Part shown: positions 10,131-20,950 of the stretch, piece after piece
Position numbering within the stretch: position 1 is the stretch's first letter
Layout: every line of letters starts with the position of its first letter
DNA from: Microglena sp. YARC
Lineage: Eukaryota > Chlorophyta > Chlorophyceae > Chlamydomonadales > Chlamydomonadaceae
Direction: 5' to 3'
DNA length: 64,000 nt
Assembly (NCBI GenBank): GCA_022414725.1
Contig: CM039463.1
Span: forward strand, 92,379,247 to 92,443,246
Program-made: the position numbers and the translations under genes
The notes under the pieces: model-generated
What the model saw: the letters and a program-made list of their open reading frames with translations, nothing else
What the model was told of the DNA's origin: nothing
The model's database searches: none

Positions 10131-12492
10131 TTTGAAAAGCCTGAGTTGGACAATGCTTGAATGAAAGCAGCTTTCAACAGGTCTGAGTTTAATGCTGCAG
10201 GGAGCAGTCTCAAGTTTGACTCCCAGCTTGCCAAGGCGGAACTGGACAATGCTGAAATGAAGGCAGCTTTCGAAAAGTCTGAGCTGGATGGTGCAGAAAA
10301 CAGGCTTCGCTTTGATACACATTTGGCCAAGGCGGAGCTGGACATTGCTAGAATGAAGGCAGCTTTTGAAAACTCCGAGCTTGATCGTGCCGACATGAAG
10401 GCAGCTTTTGAGAAGTCAGAGCTGGATGCTGCAAAAAACAAGCTTCATTTTGATACACAACTGGCCAAGGCGAAGCTGGACAATGCTGAAATAAAGGCGG
10501 CTATTGATGAGTCTGAGCTGGATGCTGCCGACATGAAGGCAGCAATTGAAAAGTCTGAGCTGGATGCTGCCGACATTAAGGCAGCTTTTGAAAAGTCTGA
10601 GCTTTATGGGGCCAACATGAAGGCAGCTTTTGATCAGTCTGAGCTTGATGGTGCCGACATGAAGGCAGCTTTTGAAAAGTCTGAGCAGGATGCTGCCGAC
10701 ATGAAGGCAGCTTTTGATCGGTCTGAGCTTGATGGTGCTGACATGAAGGCAGCCTTTGATAAGTCTGAGCTTGATGCTGCAAAAAACAAGCTTCATTTTG
10801 ATACGGAGCTGGCCAAGGCAGAGCTGGACAATGCTGGAATGAAGGCAGCTATTGATAAGTCTGAGCTTGACAGTGCCGACATGAAGGCAGCTTTTGATAA
10901 GTCTGAGCTTGATGGTGCGGACAACAAGCTTCTGTTTCATAGACAGCTAGCAAAATCAGAGCGGGGCATGGCTGGAATGAATTTTGCTTTTTACAAGTCT
11001 ACTCTTGAAGCTGCCGACATGAAGGCTGCTTTTGATAAGTCTGAGCTTGACGGTCTGGACAGCAAGCTTCGTTATGCTACAGAGCTAGCCAAGGCGGTGC
11101 TGGACAATGCTGACATGAAGGCAGCTTTTGAGCAGTCTGAGCTTGATGGTGCCGACATGAAGGCAGCTTTTGAGCAGTCTGAGCATGATGGTCTGGACAG
11201 CAAGCTCCGTTTCGCTACACAGCTGGCCAAGGCAGTGCTGGACAATGCTGGGATGAAGGCAGCTTTTGAGCAGTCTGAGCTTGATGGTGCCGACATGAAG
11301 GCAGCTTTTGAGAAGTCTGAGCTTGATGGTGTGGACAGCAAGCTTCGGTTCTCTGCACAGCTGGCCAAGGCAGTGCTGGACAATGCAGACATGAAGGCTG
11401 CTTTTGATAAGTCTGAGCTTGATGGTGTGGACAGCAAGCTTCGTTATGCTACAGAGCTAGCCAAGGCGGTTCTGGACAATGCCGACATGAAGGCAGCTTT
11501 TGAGCAGTCTGAGCTTGATGGTGCTGACATGAAGGCTGCTTTTGAGCAGTCTGAGCATGATGGTCTGGACAGCAAGCTTCGTTTCGCTACAGAGCTGGCC
11601 AAGGCAGTGCTGGACAATGCTGGAATGAAGGCGGCTTTCGAGAAATCTGAGCTTGATGGTGCCGACATGAAGGCAGCTTTTGAGAAGTCTGAGCTTGATG
11701 GAATGGACAGCAAGCTTCAGTTCTTTGCTCTGCTGGCCAAGGCAATGTTGGACAATGTATACATGAAGGCAGCTTTTGATCAGTCTGAGCTTGATGGTGT
11801 GGACAGCAAGCTTCGTTATGCTACAGAGCTAGCCAAGGCAGTGCTGGACAACGCCGACATGAAGGCAGCTTTTGAGAAGTCTGAGCTTGATGTTGCTGAC
11901 ATGAAGGCAGCTTTTGAGCAGTCTGAGCTTGATGGTGCCGACATGAAGGTAGCTTTTGAGCAGTCTGAGCTTGATTGTGCGGACAACAAGCTGCGGTATG
12001 CTACAGAGCTAGCCAAGGTGGTGCTGGACAATGCTGACATGAAGGCAGCTTTTGATCAGTCTGAGCTTGATGTTGCTGACATGAAATCAGCATTCTTAAA
12101 AGTCTGAGCTTGATGGTGCGGACAGCAAGCCTCTGTTTAATAGACAGCTAGCAAAATTGGAGCGGGGCAATGCTGGAATACAGTTTGCTTTTTACAAGTC
12201 TACGCTTGAAGCTGCCGACACGAAGGCATCTGTTAAGCAGTCTGAGCTGGATGGTGCCAACATGAAGGCAGCTTTCCATAAGTCTGAGCCTGGTGGTGCA
12301 GACATGAAGGCAGTTTTTGAGAACTCTGAACTTGATGGTGTGGATAGCAAGCTTCGGTTTTCTGCACAGCTGCACAGCTGGCCAAGGTGGTGCTGGACAA
12401 TGCCGACATGAAGGCAGTTTTTGAGAACTCTGAGCTTGATGGTGCGGACAACAAGTATGGTGATCTGATTGTTTCTCTATCTTTGGTTTAAG
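10131..12492 (+). CDS. Tandem 14/18-residue repeat protein, unknown function
   Basis: The main frame (ATG at 10161, stop ending at 12107, 648 residues) is nearly all repeat. I count about 30 copies of a 14-residue unit (consensus ADMKAAFEKSELDG) and about 13 of an 18-residue unit (VDSKLRFATELAKAVLDN), which looks like the first with four extra residues. Many differences between units fall at third codon positions (CTT/CTG, GCC/GCT, GAT/GAC), which argues for selection on protein. Repeat units begin right after a poly-G run with an in-frame TGA at about 10156, so the 5' end may be lost. After 12107 the same repeat continues out of frame, with another shift near 12370 (a short CAGCTGCA duplication), and ends in a non-repeat tail with TAA at about 12491. 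No signal peptide or membrane span is seen. Spacing of 5+5+4 between hydrophobic positions recalls pentapeptide repeats without matching them. Confidence 0.6.
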
Positions 12493-12504
12493 CTCGTCGC
12501 AACA

Positions 12505-12665
12505 AAATTTGGTCAGAAAGATTGGTCTGAAATATTAGTCTAAAATATTTGTCTGACATATTGCTCTGAAATCTTGGTCAGAGATATTGGTCAGAGATTT
12601 TGGCCTGAGATATTGATCAGGCATACTGGTTAAGACATACTGGTCAGAGATATTGGCATGATGTA
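12505..12665 (+). repeat. Degenerate short repeat, GATATTGGTCAGA type
   Basis: Eight to nine degenerate units of about 17-20 bp, each around ATATTGGTCAGAGATATTGG, directly follow the repeat-protein gene. They are probably decayed tandem sequence and show no coding potential. Confidence 0.6.
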
Positions 12666-13145
12666 TTGCTGTAAGTGATGAGCACTGATTGTGTTGTAAT
12701 TGATCAACACTGGTGTTGCCTTACTGGATGAGCACTGACTGTGCTGCCATTGATCAGCACCATGTTAACTGTGATGAGCACTGAGTGTGCTGTATTTGAT
12801 CACCACTGGCGTTGCCTTACTTGATAAGCACTGACTGTGCTGCCATTGATCAGCACCGTGTTTACCTGAAATTACCAGCACTTGCTTTGCTTTACTTGAT
12901 GAGCACTGAGTGTGCTTTGCTTTATAAGCACGAGTGTGTTGTTCTTTATCAGCACTGAGTGTGCTGTATTTGACCAGCACTGAGTGTGCTGTATTTGACC
13001 AGCACTGAGTGTGCTGTATTTGACCAGCACTGAGTGTGCATTAATGGATGAGCATGGAGTGTGCTTTCATTTATCAGCACTTGCTGTGCCTGAATTGACT
13101 AGCACTTACTGTGCTTTACTTGATGAACACTGAGTGTGTTGTTTT

Positions 13146-13332
13146 TAGGGAATGGCAATATGATATCATTTGATATCATGTCATCATATGATACCATACG
13201 ATATCATATGATGCCGGCAGTCTGGCTAGGCTAAAGTTACCATTTATATACAATATCCTATGATGCAATTTGTATGGTATCATTTGATATCATGCTCGCC
13301 TTAGGTCAAATCATATGAAATGCCGGTCCCTA
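13146..13332. mobile_element. MITE family 1, copy a (TAGGGA...TCCCTA)
   Basis: An AT-rich palindromic element with ends TAGGGAATGGCA and TGCCGGTCCCTA and many internal ATGATATCAT motifs. Flanks GTTGTTTT and GTAGTATT agree at 6 of 8 positions, a weak 8-bp target duplication. It shares a core (CTAAAGTTACCATTTATATAC) with five other copies in the window. No coding capacity. Confidence 0.75.
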
Positions 13333-13364
13333 GTAGTATTTGATCAGCACTGACAGTGCTTGAT

Positions 13365-13672
13365 GAGCAGTACTTGATGAGCACTGAGCAGTACTTGATG
13401 AGCACTGAGCAGTACTTGATGAGCACTGAGCAGTACTTGATGAGCACTGAGCAGTACTTGATGAGCACTGAGCAGTACTTGATGAGAACTGAGCAGTACT
13501 TGATGAGCACTGAGCAGTACTTGATGGGCACTGAGCAGTACTTGATGAGCATTGACAGTACTTGATGAGCACTGAGCAGTACTTGATGAGCACTGAGCAG
13601 TACTTGATGAGCACTGGGCAGTACTTGATGAGCACTGAGCAGTGCTTGATGAGTAGTACTTGATGAGCACTG
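13365..13672 (+). repeat. 21-bp sub-array inside the minisatellite
   Basis: About 14 nearly identical 21-bp units (GAGCAGTACTTGATGAGCACT), far more homogeneous than the surrounding array, so probably a recent local amplification. Reading frames on both strands here are repeat by-products. Confidence 0.85.
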
Positions 13673-13749
13673 AGTGCACGTTAGCTGACCGGCATTATTT
13701 CGGGTAAGCTCATAAGCTAAGGCTTATTTCTGGTTAGCTAATCGGCATT

Positions 13750-14073
13750 ATTTGGGGTATTTCTAAGGGTATCAAGGCTATCTTCCCCACCCACTTAACC
13801 ATAGGTACCACTGGTACCATACCCGTCACAACTATTACCGATCTCTCCACCTTCAGGATCAGTCTCGAACACATAGACAAACTCATCTCTAAGCTGCACA
13901 TAGAATATATTGTCTCATGTACCAGCATTCTTGCCACGCGTCGTATGAAGGAGTTTCTACCGCCTGGAGGTTGACACTTACTATGTCTGCCATGATGAAT
14001 TTCCCCAGCTGCAGGGTACAGCAGGGTCCCCTTAACACCACGCCCCTCCAGGCGTTATTTTTTACCAGCACTG
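13750..14073 (+). mobile_element. Truncated/deleted copy of non-LTR element 3' end
   Basis: The body matches the 3' end of the non-LTR element at 60275-60530, with the same GGTACCACTGGTACCATACC, GCTGCA and CTCATCTCTAAGCTGCA stretches and the same terminal hairpin ACGCCCCTCCAGGCGT followed by a T-rich tail. The first 30 bases (AAGGGTATCAAGGCTA...) match position 54600 of that element, which is not adjacent to its 3' end. This looks like an internally deleted derivative. Confidence 0.75.
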
Positions 14074-14975
14074 AGTGTGCTTTAATTGATCAGCACTGTG
14101 TGTGCTTAAAGTTATCAGCACTGACGGTTCATGTAATTATTAGCGTTGACTGTGCAGGGAGTTATCAGCACCGACTGTGTTTGTATGTATCAGCACTGTG
14201 TGTGCTTTAGTTCAACAGCTCTGAGGGTGCTTGAGGTTATCAGCATTGAGCGTGCTTGAATTTAGAAGGACTAAGTGTGTTGTACCTAGTGAGCACTGAG
14301 TGTGTGGTCATCCACCAGCACTAACGAGGCTTTACATGATGGGCGCTGAATGTGCGTTAACTAATCAGCACTAACTGTACTTTACATGATGAGCACTGAG
14401 TGTGTGGTCATCCACCAGAACTAATGGGGCTTTACATGATGGGCGCTGAATGTGCGTTAACTAATCAGCACTAACTTTACTTTACCTGATGAGCACTGAG
14501 TGTGTGGTCATCCACCAGCACTAACGAGGCTTTACATGATGGGCGCTGAATTTGCGTTAACTAATCAGCACTAACTTTGCTTTACCTGATGAGCACTGAG
14601 TGTGTGGTCATCCACCAGCACTAACGGGTTTTTACATGATGGGCGCTGAATGTGCGTTAACTAATCAGCACTAACTTTACTTTACCTGATGAGCACTGAG
14701 TGTGTGGTCATCCACCAGAACTAACGGGTTTTTACATGATGGGCGCTGAATGTGCGTTAACTAATCAGCACTAACTTTACTTTACCTGATGAGCACTGAG
14801 TGTGTGGTCCTTGATCAGCACTAACTTTGCTTTACCTGGTGAGCACAGAGTGTGTGGTCATCCACCAGCACTAACAGAGCTTTACATGATATGCGCTGAA
14901 CGTGCGTTAACTAATCAGCACTAACTGTACTTTATCTGATGAGCACTGAGTGTGTGGTCATTGATGACCAATGAG

Positions 14976-15133
14976 TAGGTTACGGCAATATGATATCATG
15001 TCATCATATCATACAGGCACTCTGACTAGGCTAAAGTTACCATTTACATACAATATCATATGATGCAATTTGTATGATATCATATGAAATTATACTCGCC
15101 TTTGGTTAAAATCGTATGATATGCCGGTCCCTA
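14976..15133. mobile_element. MITE family 1, copy b
   Basis: Same core and ends as the 13146 copy. It is flanked by a perfect 8-bp direct repeat CCAATGAG (14968-14975 and 15134-15141), which fixes the element ends and points to a hAT-type transposition. Confidence 0.85.
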
Positions 15134-15310
15134 CCAATGAGTGGGCTGTCATGGATCAGCACTGACTGTTTTAGGCGATGTTTTTCTTTTGGACTAAATG
15201 TAAAAAGGAGCTGCCTAGAAGCTGCTACTAGTAGCCCAAAAGAAAAACACTGGTTGTAGGTTGTGATTACCGTTGAGGGTGCTAGCTTTTATGAGCACAG
15301 AGGGAGCTGG

Positions 15311-15531
15311 CAGGGATATGTTTCCGTAATATATTCCGATCGGAACACGAGACCCCGTTTTGGCCAAAATTGCCGGAAGAAGAAACCTAAAAAACTTTTT
15401 TGTACACTGAAATTGACTAAAAATGACCCAAATCGACCCAAATCGGAATAAGGATCCTGTTTTGGGAGTAAACAAGGGAGGGGGAAAAAAGGAATAAGAT
15501 ATCCTCTTTCTGATTTGAAAACATATTCCTG
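15311..15531. mobile_element. MITE family 2, copy a (CAGGGATAT ends)
   Basis: Ends CAGGGATATGTTTCC and its imperfect complement ACATATTCCTG. Flanks GGAGCTGG and TAAGCTGG agree at 6 of 8 positions. The inside contains ATTCCGATCGGAA and CCCCGTTTTGGCC. A second copy in the other orientation is at 21367-21586. Confidence 0.8.
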
Positions 15532-15644
15532 TAAGCTGGCTGTGATTACCAATGAGTGTGCTTTCAATGAGTAGCACAGGATGTTTCCTGCTCAGAGACT
15601 GGGTGTGATGCATTGTAATGAATCAACACACAGTGTGCTTCAGG

Positions 15645-15800
15645 GTACTACATCGCGTGCGTTTGTTGATGGTGATTGCTCACAGAATCAACACCATCAT
15701 GGACTGCGACAACCTGTTGGTGCTGAACGCGGGGAAACTGATGGAGAGTGGTAGTCCTGCAGAGCTGGCCTCCAAGAAGGGCGGACTCTTATCTTCCATG
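15645..15800 (+). pseudogene. ABC transporter C-family (MRP) NBD2 exon fragment
   Basis: Frame 15672-15800 encodes VIAHRINTIMDCDNLLVLNAGKLMESGSPAEL and a GLLSSM end. This is the H-loop region and C-terminal end of the second nucleotide-binding domain of ABCC/MRP transporters; the histidine of IAHR is the switch residue. Just upstream (15655-15671), RAFVD, expected a few residues before IAHR, is in another frame, so a short deletion separates them. Minisatellite units abut both sides. It could be an exon of a larger gene whose introns are this satellite, or an isolated pseudogene fragment. No other ABCC exon was recognised in the window. Confidence 0.65.
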
Positions 15801-15859
15801 ACTGTGCTTTATGTAACGGATCATAGCAGAGCATGATGCATGTAATGGATCAGCACTGA

Positions 15860-16340
15860 GTGCGATGTATGTTACGGGTCTTCGTCACTGGGTCTTGCAA
15901 GGTGTCAGGAACTACTAGACGGGAATCGAACCCATCCACTCCGGGACATGCATTATTTTCAGGAACTACTAGGCTACGGGAGCTATTAGGACATATTGCA
16001 AGATGTCTATAGAGCACCCATAGCCTAGTAGTTCTGACACAAGGGGCAGCCAAAGAGTTGCCCTTGGCATTCATTAATGAGCCCTTTGGGCTGTTGGGCC
16101 AAATCATTATGCAAATCAGGGTGCAGAGGGTGGATTGCATCCTAAAAGCCCCACAGTGGTCTAGACCTTGGGCACCTACCCTCAAAGCACTTCTCATACG
16201 TGAGGAAGTGACTTTTGAGAGGAGACGAGATTTGCTGATGCCGGGGGCACGCTTGCCCCCAGGCCAAGGGAAGGCACCTAAGTATCCCAACTACATCATT
16301 AAGGCATACTTAGTGTTCTGGGACAAGGTTTAAAAGGTTG
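15860..16340. other. Interspersed sequence with a tRNA-like B box
   Basis: On the minus strand near 15930-15900 there is GGGTTCGATTCCCGT, a polymerase III B-box-like motif, inside sequence repeated around it (GGAACTACTAG at about 15910 and 15960). No full tRNA fold is present. This is probably a SINE remnant. Confidence 0.35.
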
Positions 16341-16504
16341 ACCAGTTGACTGGGACTCACAACGTCATAGCCTACCCTGTCAAGGGTGAATGGGGGTTGG
16401 TCCGGCTGGTGGCCGGTGGGAACTTTGATGGGGTATATACCATATGAGTATTGGCCTCATGAGTTGCTGACAGTAAGCCAACACTCTGTCTGCTGCAGAG
16501 AAGC

Positions 16505-16665
16505 CAAGCCACCCCGGGTTGTGCAGGACGCAGCATCCTGTGTAGCAGGACGCAACATGGGTAGGGTCCGTTGCGTCGCAGACGCAACATGGGGAGGGAC
16601 TGTTGCGTCGCAGACGCAGCTTTCGTTGATTGGTTGCGTCGCAGACGCAGGTTCAGGTTTCCCCT
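16505..16665 (+). repeat. TTGCGTCGCAGACGCA repeats (MITE family 4 relative)
   Basis: Three to four tandem copies of the near-palindrome TTGCGTCGCAGACGCA, with a degenerate left end (GGGTTGTGCAGGACGC) resembling the end of the 46094-46315 element. Flanks show no target duplication. Confidence 0.6.
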
Positions 16666-16669
16666 AATG

Positions 16670-18950
16670 GTATTTACCTGAATGGGGGGCCCCACCGAGC
16701 AGTGGCTGCAAGTACGAGTGTGGGGGGTTGCAATGATTTTAGATATTCTGGTATCGCCGAGCCGAGGATGCTCGCATCTGTCTGACTTGGTGTTTGTTGT
16801 GCCCAAAGAGCACTTGAGACAACACTGAGTTTTTGTCAGAACCCACCCACCCACCATGTTATTATGAAGAATGAGAGAAATCAGCCACTCACCCACCATA
16901 TATATATATAAATTGTGAGGGGACCTGAAACATTTGAAATTATATACAATTAATGAGATGTAAAACAGAGCTCGCTTGGACAATTCGAATGAGGAAGGAC
17001 GAAGACATGAGATGGATGAGACAACAAATTGTGAATTTTGATTGTTACAAGGTATTTGTTCCGTGCGTTTCCATTTATTTATTTATTTAAGTTGACACCT
17101 AGTAACGACCACAGAAACCAGGGAGCACAATAAGCGGCTTAGCCAGTTTGAAGACTTGTCTAGGTGAGATGAAGAGTAGAGGACAAAGAAGGGATAAACT
17201 AAGCAGTGCACATGCGCTCGAGGTTCCTCTCATGATGGAGGTAGCGATCCAACACTGCATGTGTTCAGTTACGGCCATGTTGAGCAGCAACGGCAACATC
17301 AGAGAGGTGTGCAACGGCTTGCAGACTGCCCCGCCTGAGGCTGTGGCTAGTCTCGCCGGAAAACAAGGACATCTGCTGGAGGTACTTCTGGATTATCTTG
17401 GTTGTGCTACCATTGTAGGGAGCTTAATTGAAGTCCTTGTGGTTGGTAGTTAGAGGTCGGAGGATGTCATGCTTGACAGGCATACCAATGCGGTAACAGA
17501 TCGCCATGAAGACCCATATGTGCCTGAGAAAGTAGAACTCAGGCTGGTCCTTGATCTGGTACTCGACAGGCACTTGATTGCACCGGCTACGTTTATTCGT
17601 CTTGGTGCCATGAGTGGGCAGGCCTGGGACAGCACTAGGCATATGAATAGCAGGGACACAGCCATTGGGGAAGATAGGAACTCACTCCGACGTGTGCAAT
17701 TCAAGGAGACACAGATTGCCACTTTCAGTGTTAGACAATCAAAGCACTCACAGAGTCTCAGTGCTTAGACGATAATGAAGTACTTACAGCACACTCAGTC
17801 CTAGATAATTGCAACACAATAAGTGCTATTGAATCTTATCACAAACAAAACTAGAGTAGTGTCACAACTGATATAAACCACCACCATCTGCCACGAGGCA
17901 GCCTTCACCGGTTCCTTGCAACAACTCACCCTACACCGGTTGACCAACTTGCGCATGCCATCAATGCCAGAGCAGCAGCAATCGGAGCTAGCACGTGCTC
18001 GTTACATATTTATGTACTCTCTATAGAACGACCTTTTGAATACCAGTACACGGCAACCTTATTGTTTGACTGCTGATGAATAATGCGGGTAGGTAAAGGG
18101 ATTTGGATAGATATATTCTGATAGCCATGCTTTCATTATATTACTGCTGGAGATGGCGAGCAGCCAAATTGCAGGCTTGAGGCAGGTACGGCCAAGCGCC
18201 TTTTCATGTTCACAGAAGTAGCCAACAAGGCTTATTTGACGCATGGAAGAAATAAGTGGTTTTCTAAACAAGGCTACGATCTCCAGCTTTACTCTGTGCA
18301 TCTCTTATTGCATATCTGAAAGCGACTGTAGCAACTAGCCTTCGCACTAATGTATTCACCCATCACATGGCATGATCATGTCTGCATTATCATCCAAATC
18401 TCCACACATCCTGGATTTAAGTTCTCCTGGCATTATTGTCAGCCTGAGTACTCTATAAATTCTCGATCTGAGCTCTCCAAGCATACCATTATGGTAAGAG
18501 TCCATGCCAGGATATAAATGGGGGGGGGGGCAGCCGTCGGTAGGACGGGCTTACTGCCCAAGTAAATTTGCTTGTTAATTTGACAGGATGATATATTTGG
18601 TAGATTGCATGTATCGATCCATTGCATATCTATGGCGATACTACTGACCAGCGTGGATGGGAAGATTCGCTGACTGTCCCAATACCCTAGCCGCGACTTG
18701 ACGCTACGGCTCCGCCTCCCACGCCATAATGCCGCCAGCCTGGAAGTACACGTGACGGCTTCGCTTACTACTACAGGCAGCCCTACCTACTTTCCAGGTC
18801 TTTTCTAGCTTGTACGGCTCCCTTCTTAAACAACATTTCGCAACGGTCAGTCCGCTAACGTCGCAATCTCCTTGCTCCGTGGTCTATCTGTCGCATTCAG
18901 CTGTGAGCCTCCTGAAATATCCTTATTTGTTCTCTTTCTGATATCCTGTG
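16670..18950. other. No confident gene; unidentified ORFs near 17.1-17.8 kb
   Basis: Minus-strand frames at 17642-17424 (containing PEFYFLRHIWVFMAICYRIG and ending in a stop) and neighbouring frames look more protein-like than the surroundings, but I do not recognise them; a decayed transposable-element protein is possible. 16889-16911 contains a short TA run. 18660-18960 is probably the NLP promoter and 5' UTR. Confidence 0.3.
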
Positions 18951-19072
18951 TCGCCTCCTGATCCAGAATTCTAGCTCAGGTATGGTCTCTAACCCTCAAT
19001 CTTCATTGCCTCCATTGTGCGCATTGCCTACCCGCCGCTGACCTTGCCGCTTCCATTTCGCAGTTCTCGAAG

Positions 19073-20096
19073 ATGGATTCTCAGAGAATTCACGTGGAGA
19101 CTTTGACACAGCAATTGTCCTCGCTTGTCTTCAATTTCTCGACGCAGCTTTGCTGTTCAAATGGGGGAACGCTCTGCCAGGTAATGATCGACCCTTTCTT
19201 CGCTGAAAAGCGTTACCCCCCCTCCCCCTCCCCCTGACCCATCTGATCCCATCCGCTGCCTCACGTGACCCACTTGTGGCTCCCAGCATCTCCCCTGGAA
19301 TTATCGCTGGTCGAGATTACCTAAAGCCCCGTGGGTCATGTCTGACGCGAATGCATGCTCGTTCGCAGGGCTAATACAGTGGCTCATGATGCGCCTCGAG
19401 GCTATAGTTCTTCGAGCGAATCCGGTATTTCTGTAGAAAATCCTTGAACGACACGTGCAGATGTAACTAACAATCGCTCGGGTTGCTTTTCTCTTTTGCT
19501 TCGTCGCTTTTCTGTGGGTCTGGAGAGTATGAGCTCACAGCCGGATGGCTGGGTTGGCGCCAAGCTGGCGACAGCTCAAGTATGGTTGAACAATCTGTAA
19601 CGCCATGGAGTGCAAATTGGATTTGCAACGGAGATCCCGCAATCAGAACATATCTGTGGGAAACCTAACATTTGTGGTTCCTTGCTCGCAGGTTTGGATG
19701 CCGGAGGAGGCCACGGTGAACAGCGCTCCAGTTCTCACGACGAATGGAATGCCCTTTTGCCTGGCTGGGAACAGCGATCTGCTCGCTCTGTATAGATGCG
19801 TGAGCACACGCTACAGGTTCAGCTCCGATGCCAGCACCCCCGCCTTCATGGGAGCCGTCGGGAGGGTGTATCGCACCCTAGAGTCCGAGTCGTCTTCTGA
19901 CTTCCAGGCAAATGGCAGAGAAGGCTACCTAGTGAGCGAGGCCAAACGCTGCAATGTGCACTCTACCTTCCTGGCCGCCCTCTTTCACGAGTCCACCGCG
20001 AATCAGCTGCAGCCGGTTGCAGTTTTCGAGCTTGTCCTTAATGACAAGGGAGCTATTTCATTTGCTCTGCTCAACAAGTTTACTGAGTGTGCTAAG
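19073..20096 (+). CDS. NLP/RWP-RK family regulator, N-terminal exons
   Basis: Exon 1 is 19073-19180 (36 codons, donor CAG|GTAATG) and exon 2 is 19692-20096 (135 codons, acceptor TCGCAG|GTTTGG, donor AAG|GTGAGA). Both junctions are phase 0 and give CQVWMPEEATVNSAPVLTT, then GMPFCL, LALYRCVSTRYRF, GAVGRVYR and VAVFELVLND. That is the order of the conserved N-terminal regulatory domain of plant NIN-like proteins and algal RWP-RK factors (W-P, vLtT-gqPF, YR-S--Y-F, G--GRV, cavlElv). These are nitrate-responsive nuclear transcription factors in plants. The RWP-RK DNA-binding domain is not seen here. A 5' UTR intron is likely (18980-19063, CAG|GTATGG to TTCGCAG). Possible further exons are about 20840-20970 and 21898-21940 (acidic/Ser segment, AGT|GTGAGT donor). 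Confidence 0.72.
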
Positions 20097-20950
20097 GTGA
20101 GAGGGGCCACCTGACTCTGCTGATAAAGCACCCTCAGTCTTGTCTCCAAGCTCCCATCCGTAAGAAGAGTAAGCCTAACTTACTCCTCCCTCAGCCACAG
20201 ACAGGCCTAATGTTGCCTTCAATCCTCGCCCTTACCTCATCCAGCAAGACTATCTCCTGGAAGTTTAGCCCTCTCAGCCACTTCCCCCGAAACCCAAAAA
20301 ACCCTAGACCCTGTACTATGAAACCCCAAAAATCCCCCCCCCCGTGCCCCCCTCTCCCTCCTCAGCTACAGGTACCCCACCCCACCCTCCTGCCCCTACT
20401 ACCTGGTGGAAAGGTATTCAGGCTTCTATGATATTGAGGCCATTACATGCTACGAACCCCTATCTTCAATCTTGATCTGTCCCTGCCCACCCTTCGGATG
20501 GTTCACTGTGCCCTGGTACTGATGAAGCGATGAGTATCTGCCTGCCTGACAGCCTTACGTTAAGTCAAAAATATATCCTGACAACCATACATATGAAGAG
20601 GCTGAGGGGCAGGGTGGGGCTTGATGATGATGATGATGATGACGACTACATTTTTCCTGGTGCCCTACTTGACTCCAAATGTGCCTGCGGCTGAACGGGG
20701 TCTCCTGAATATTACTAAGGATGATGGAGTGTCACCATACTGAGCTGTCCATCACCCACCACCCTCCCACCCTCCACCACCAACCACCAACCACCAACCA
20801 CCACCATCACCCACCACCCATACTTATCGTTGTGAACAGGCCTGCGGATTCAGCACTTGCGATTGGGACAGAATGTCTGTCCCCTCAGCTCCTTGGTCCA
20901 AGGAATCACCCACTCTCTGTCCGTGGTCCAGCAAGAGTCTTGAGCACTCG
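20097..20950 (+). other. NLP gene intron with candidate exon 3
   Basis: Mostly non-coding, with a C-rich stretch near 20330-20370, a (GAT)n run with the ACATTTTTCCTGGTGCCCTA dispersed motif at 20625-20695, and a CCACCA run at 20750-20820. A candidate exon starts after GTGAACAG at 20840 and ends at TCCCAAG|GTAATT near 20969. The frame could not be fixed; three frames and the opposite strand are all partly open. Confidence 0.35.

Larger units (their letters stand above)
12668..14965 (+). repeat. AGCACTGAGTGTGCT minisatellite
   Basis: Units of about 26-33 bp share AGCACTGAGTGTGCT followed by a variable TTACTTGATG/TTAATTGATC spacer. From about 14290 a higher-order unit of roughly 115 bp appears (TGTGTGGTCATCCACCAG plus GGGCGCTGAATGTGCGTTAA) and repeats about six times. 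Two MITEs and one retroposon tail are inserted. The array flanks the ABCC exon-like fragment at 15.65-15.80 kb, where similar units resume, so it may be intronic. Confidence 0.85.

Noticed and set aside
13365..13672. CRISPR array
   Set aside because: The 21-bp units are contiguous, with no unique spacers, and the context is eukaryotic minisatellite.
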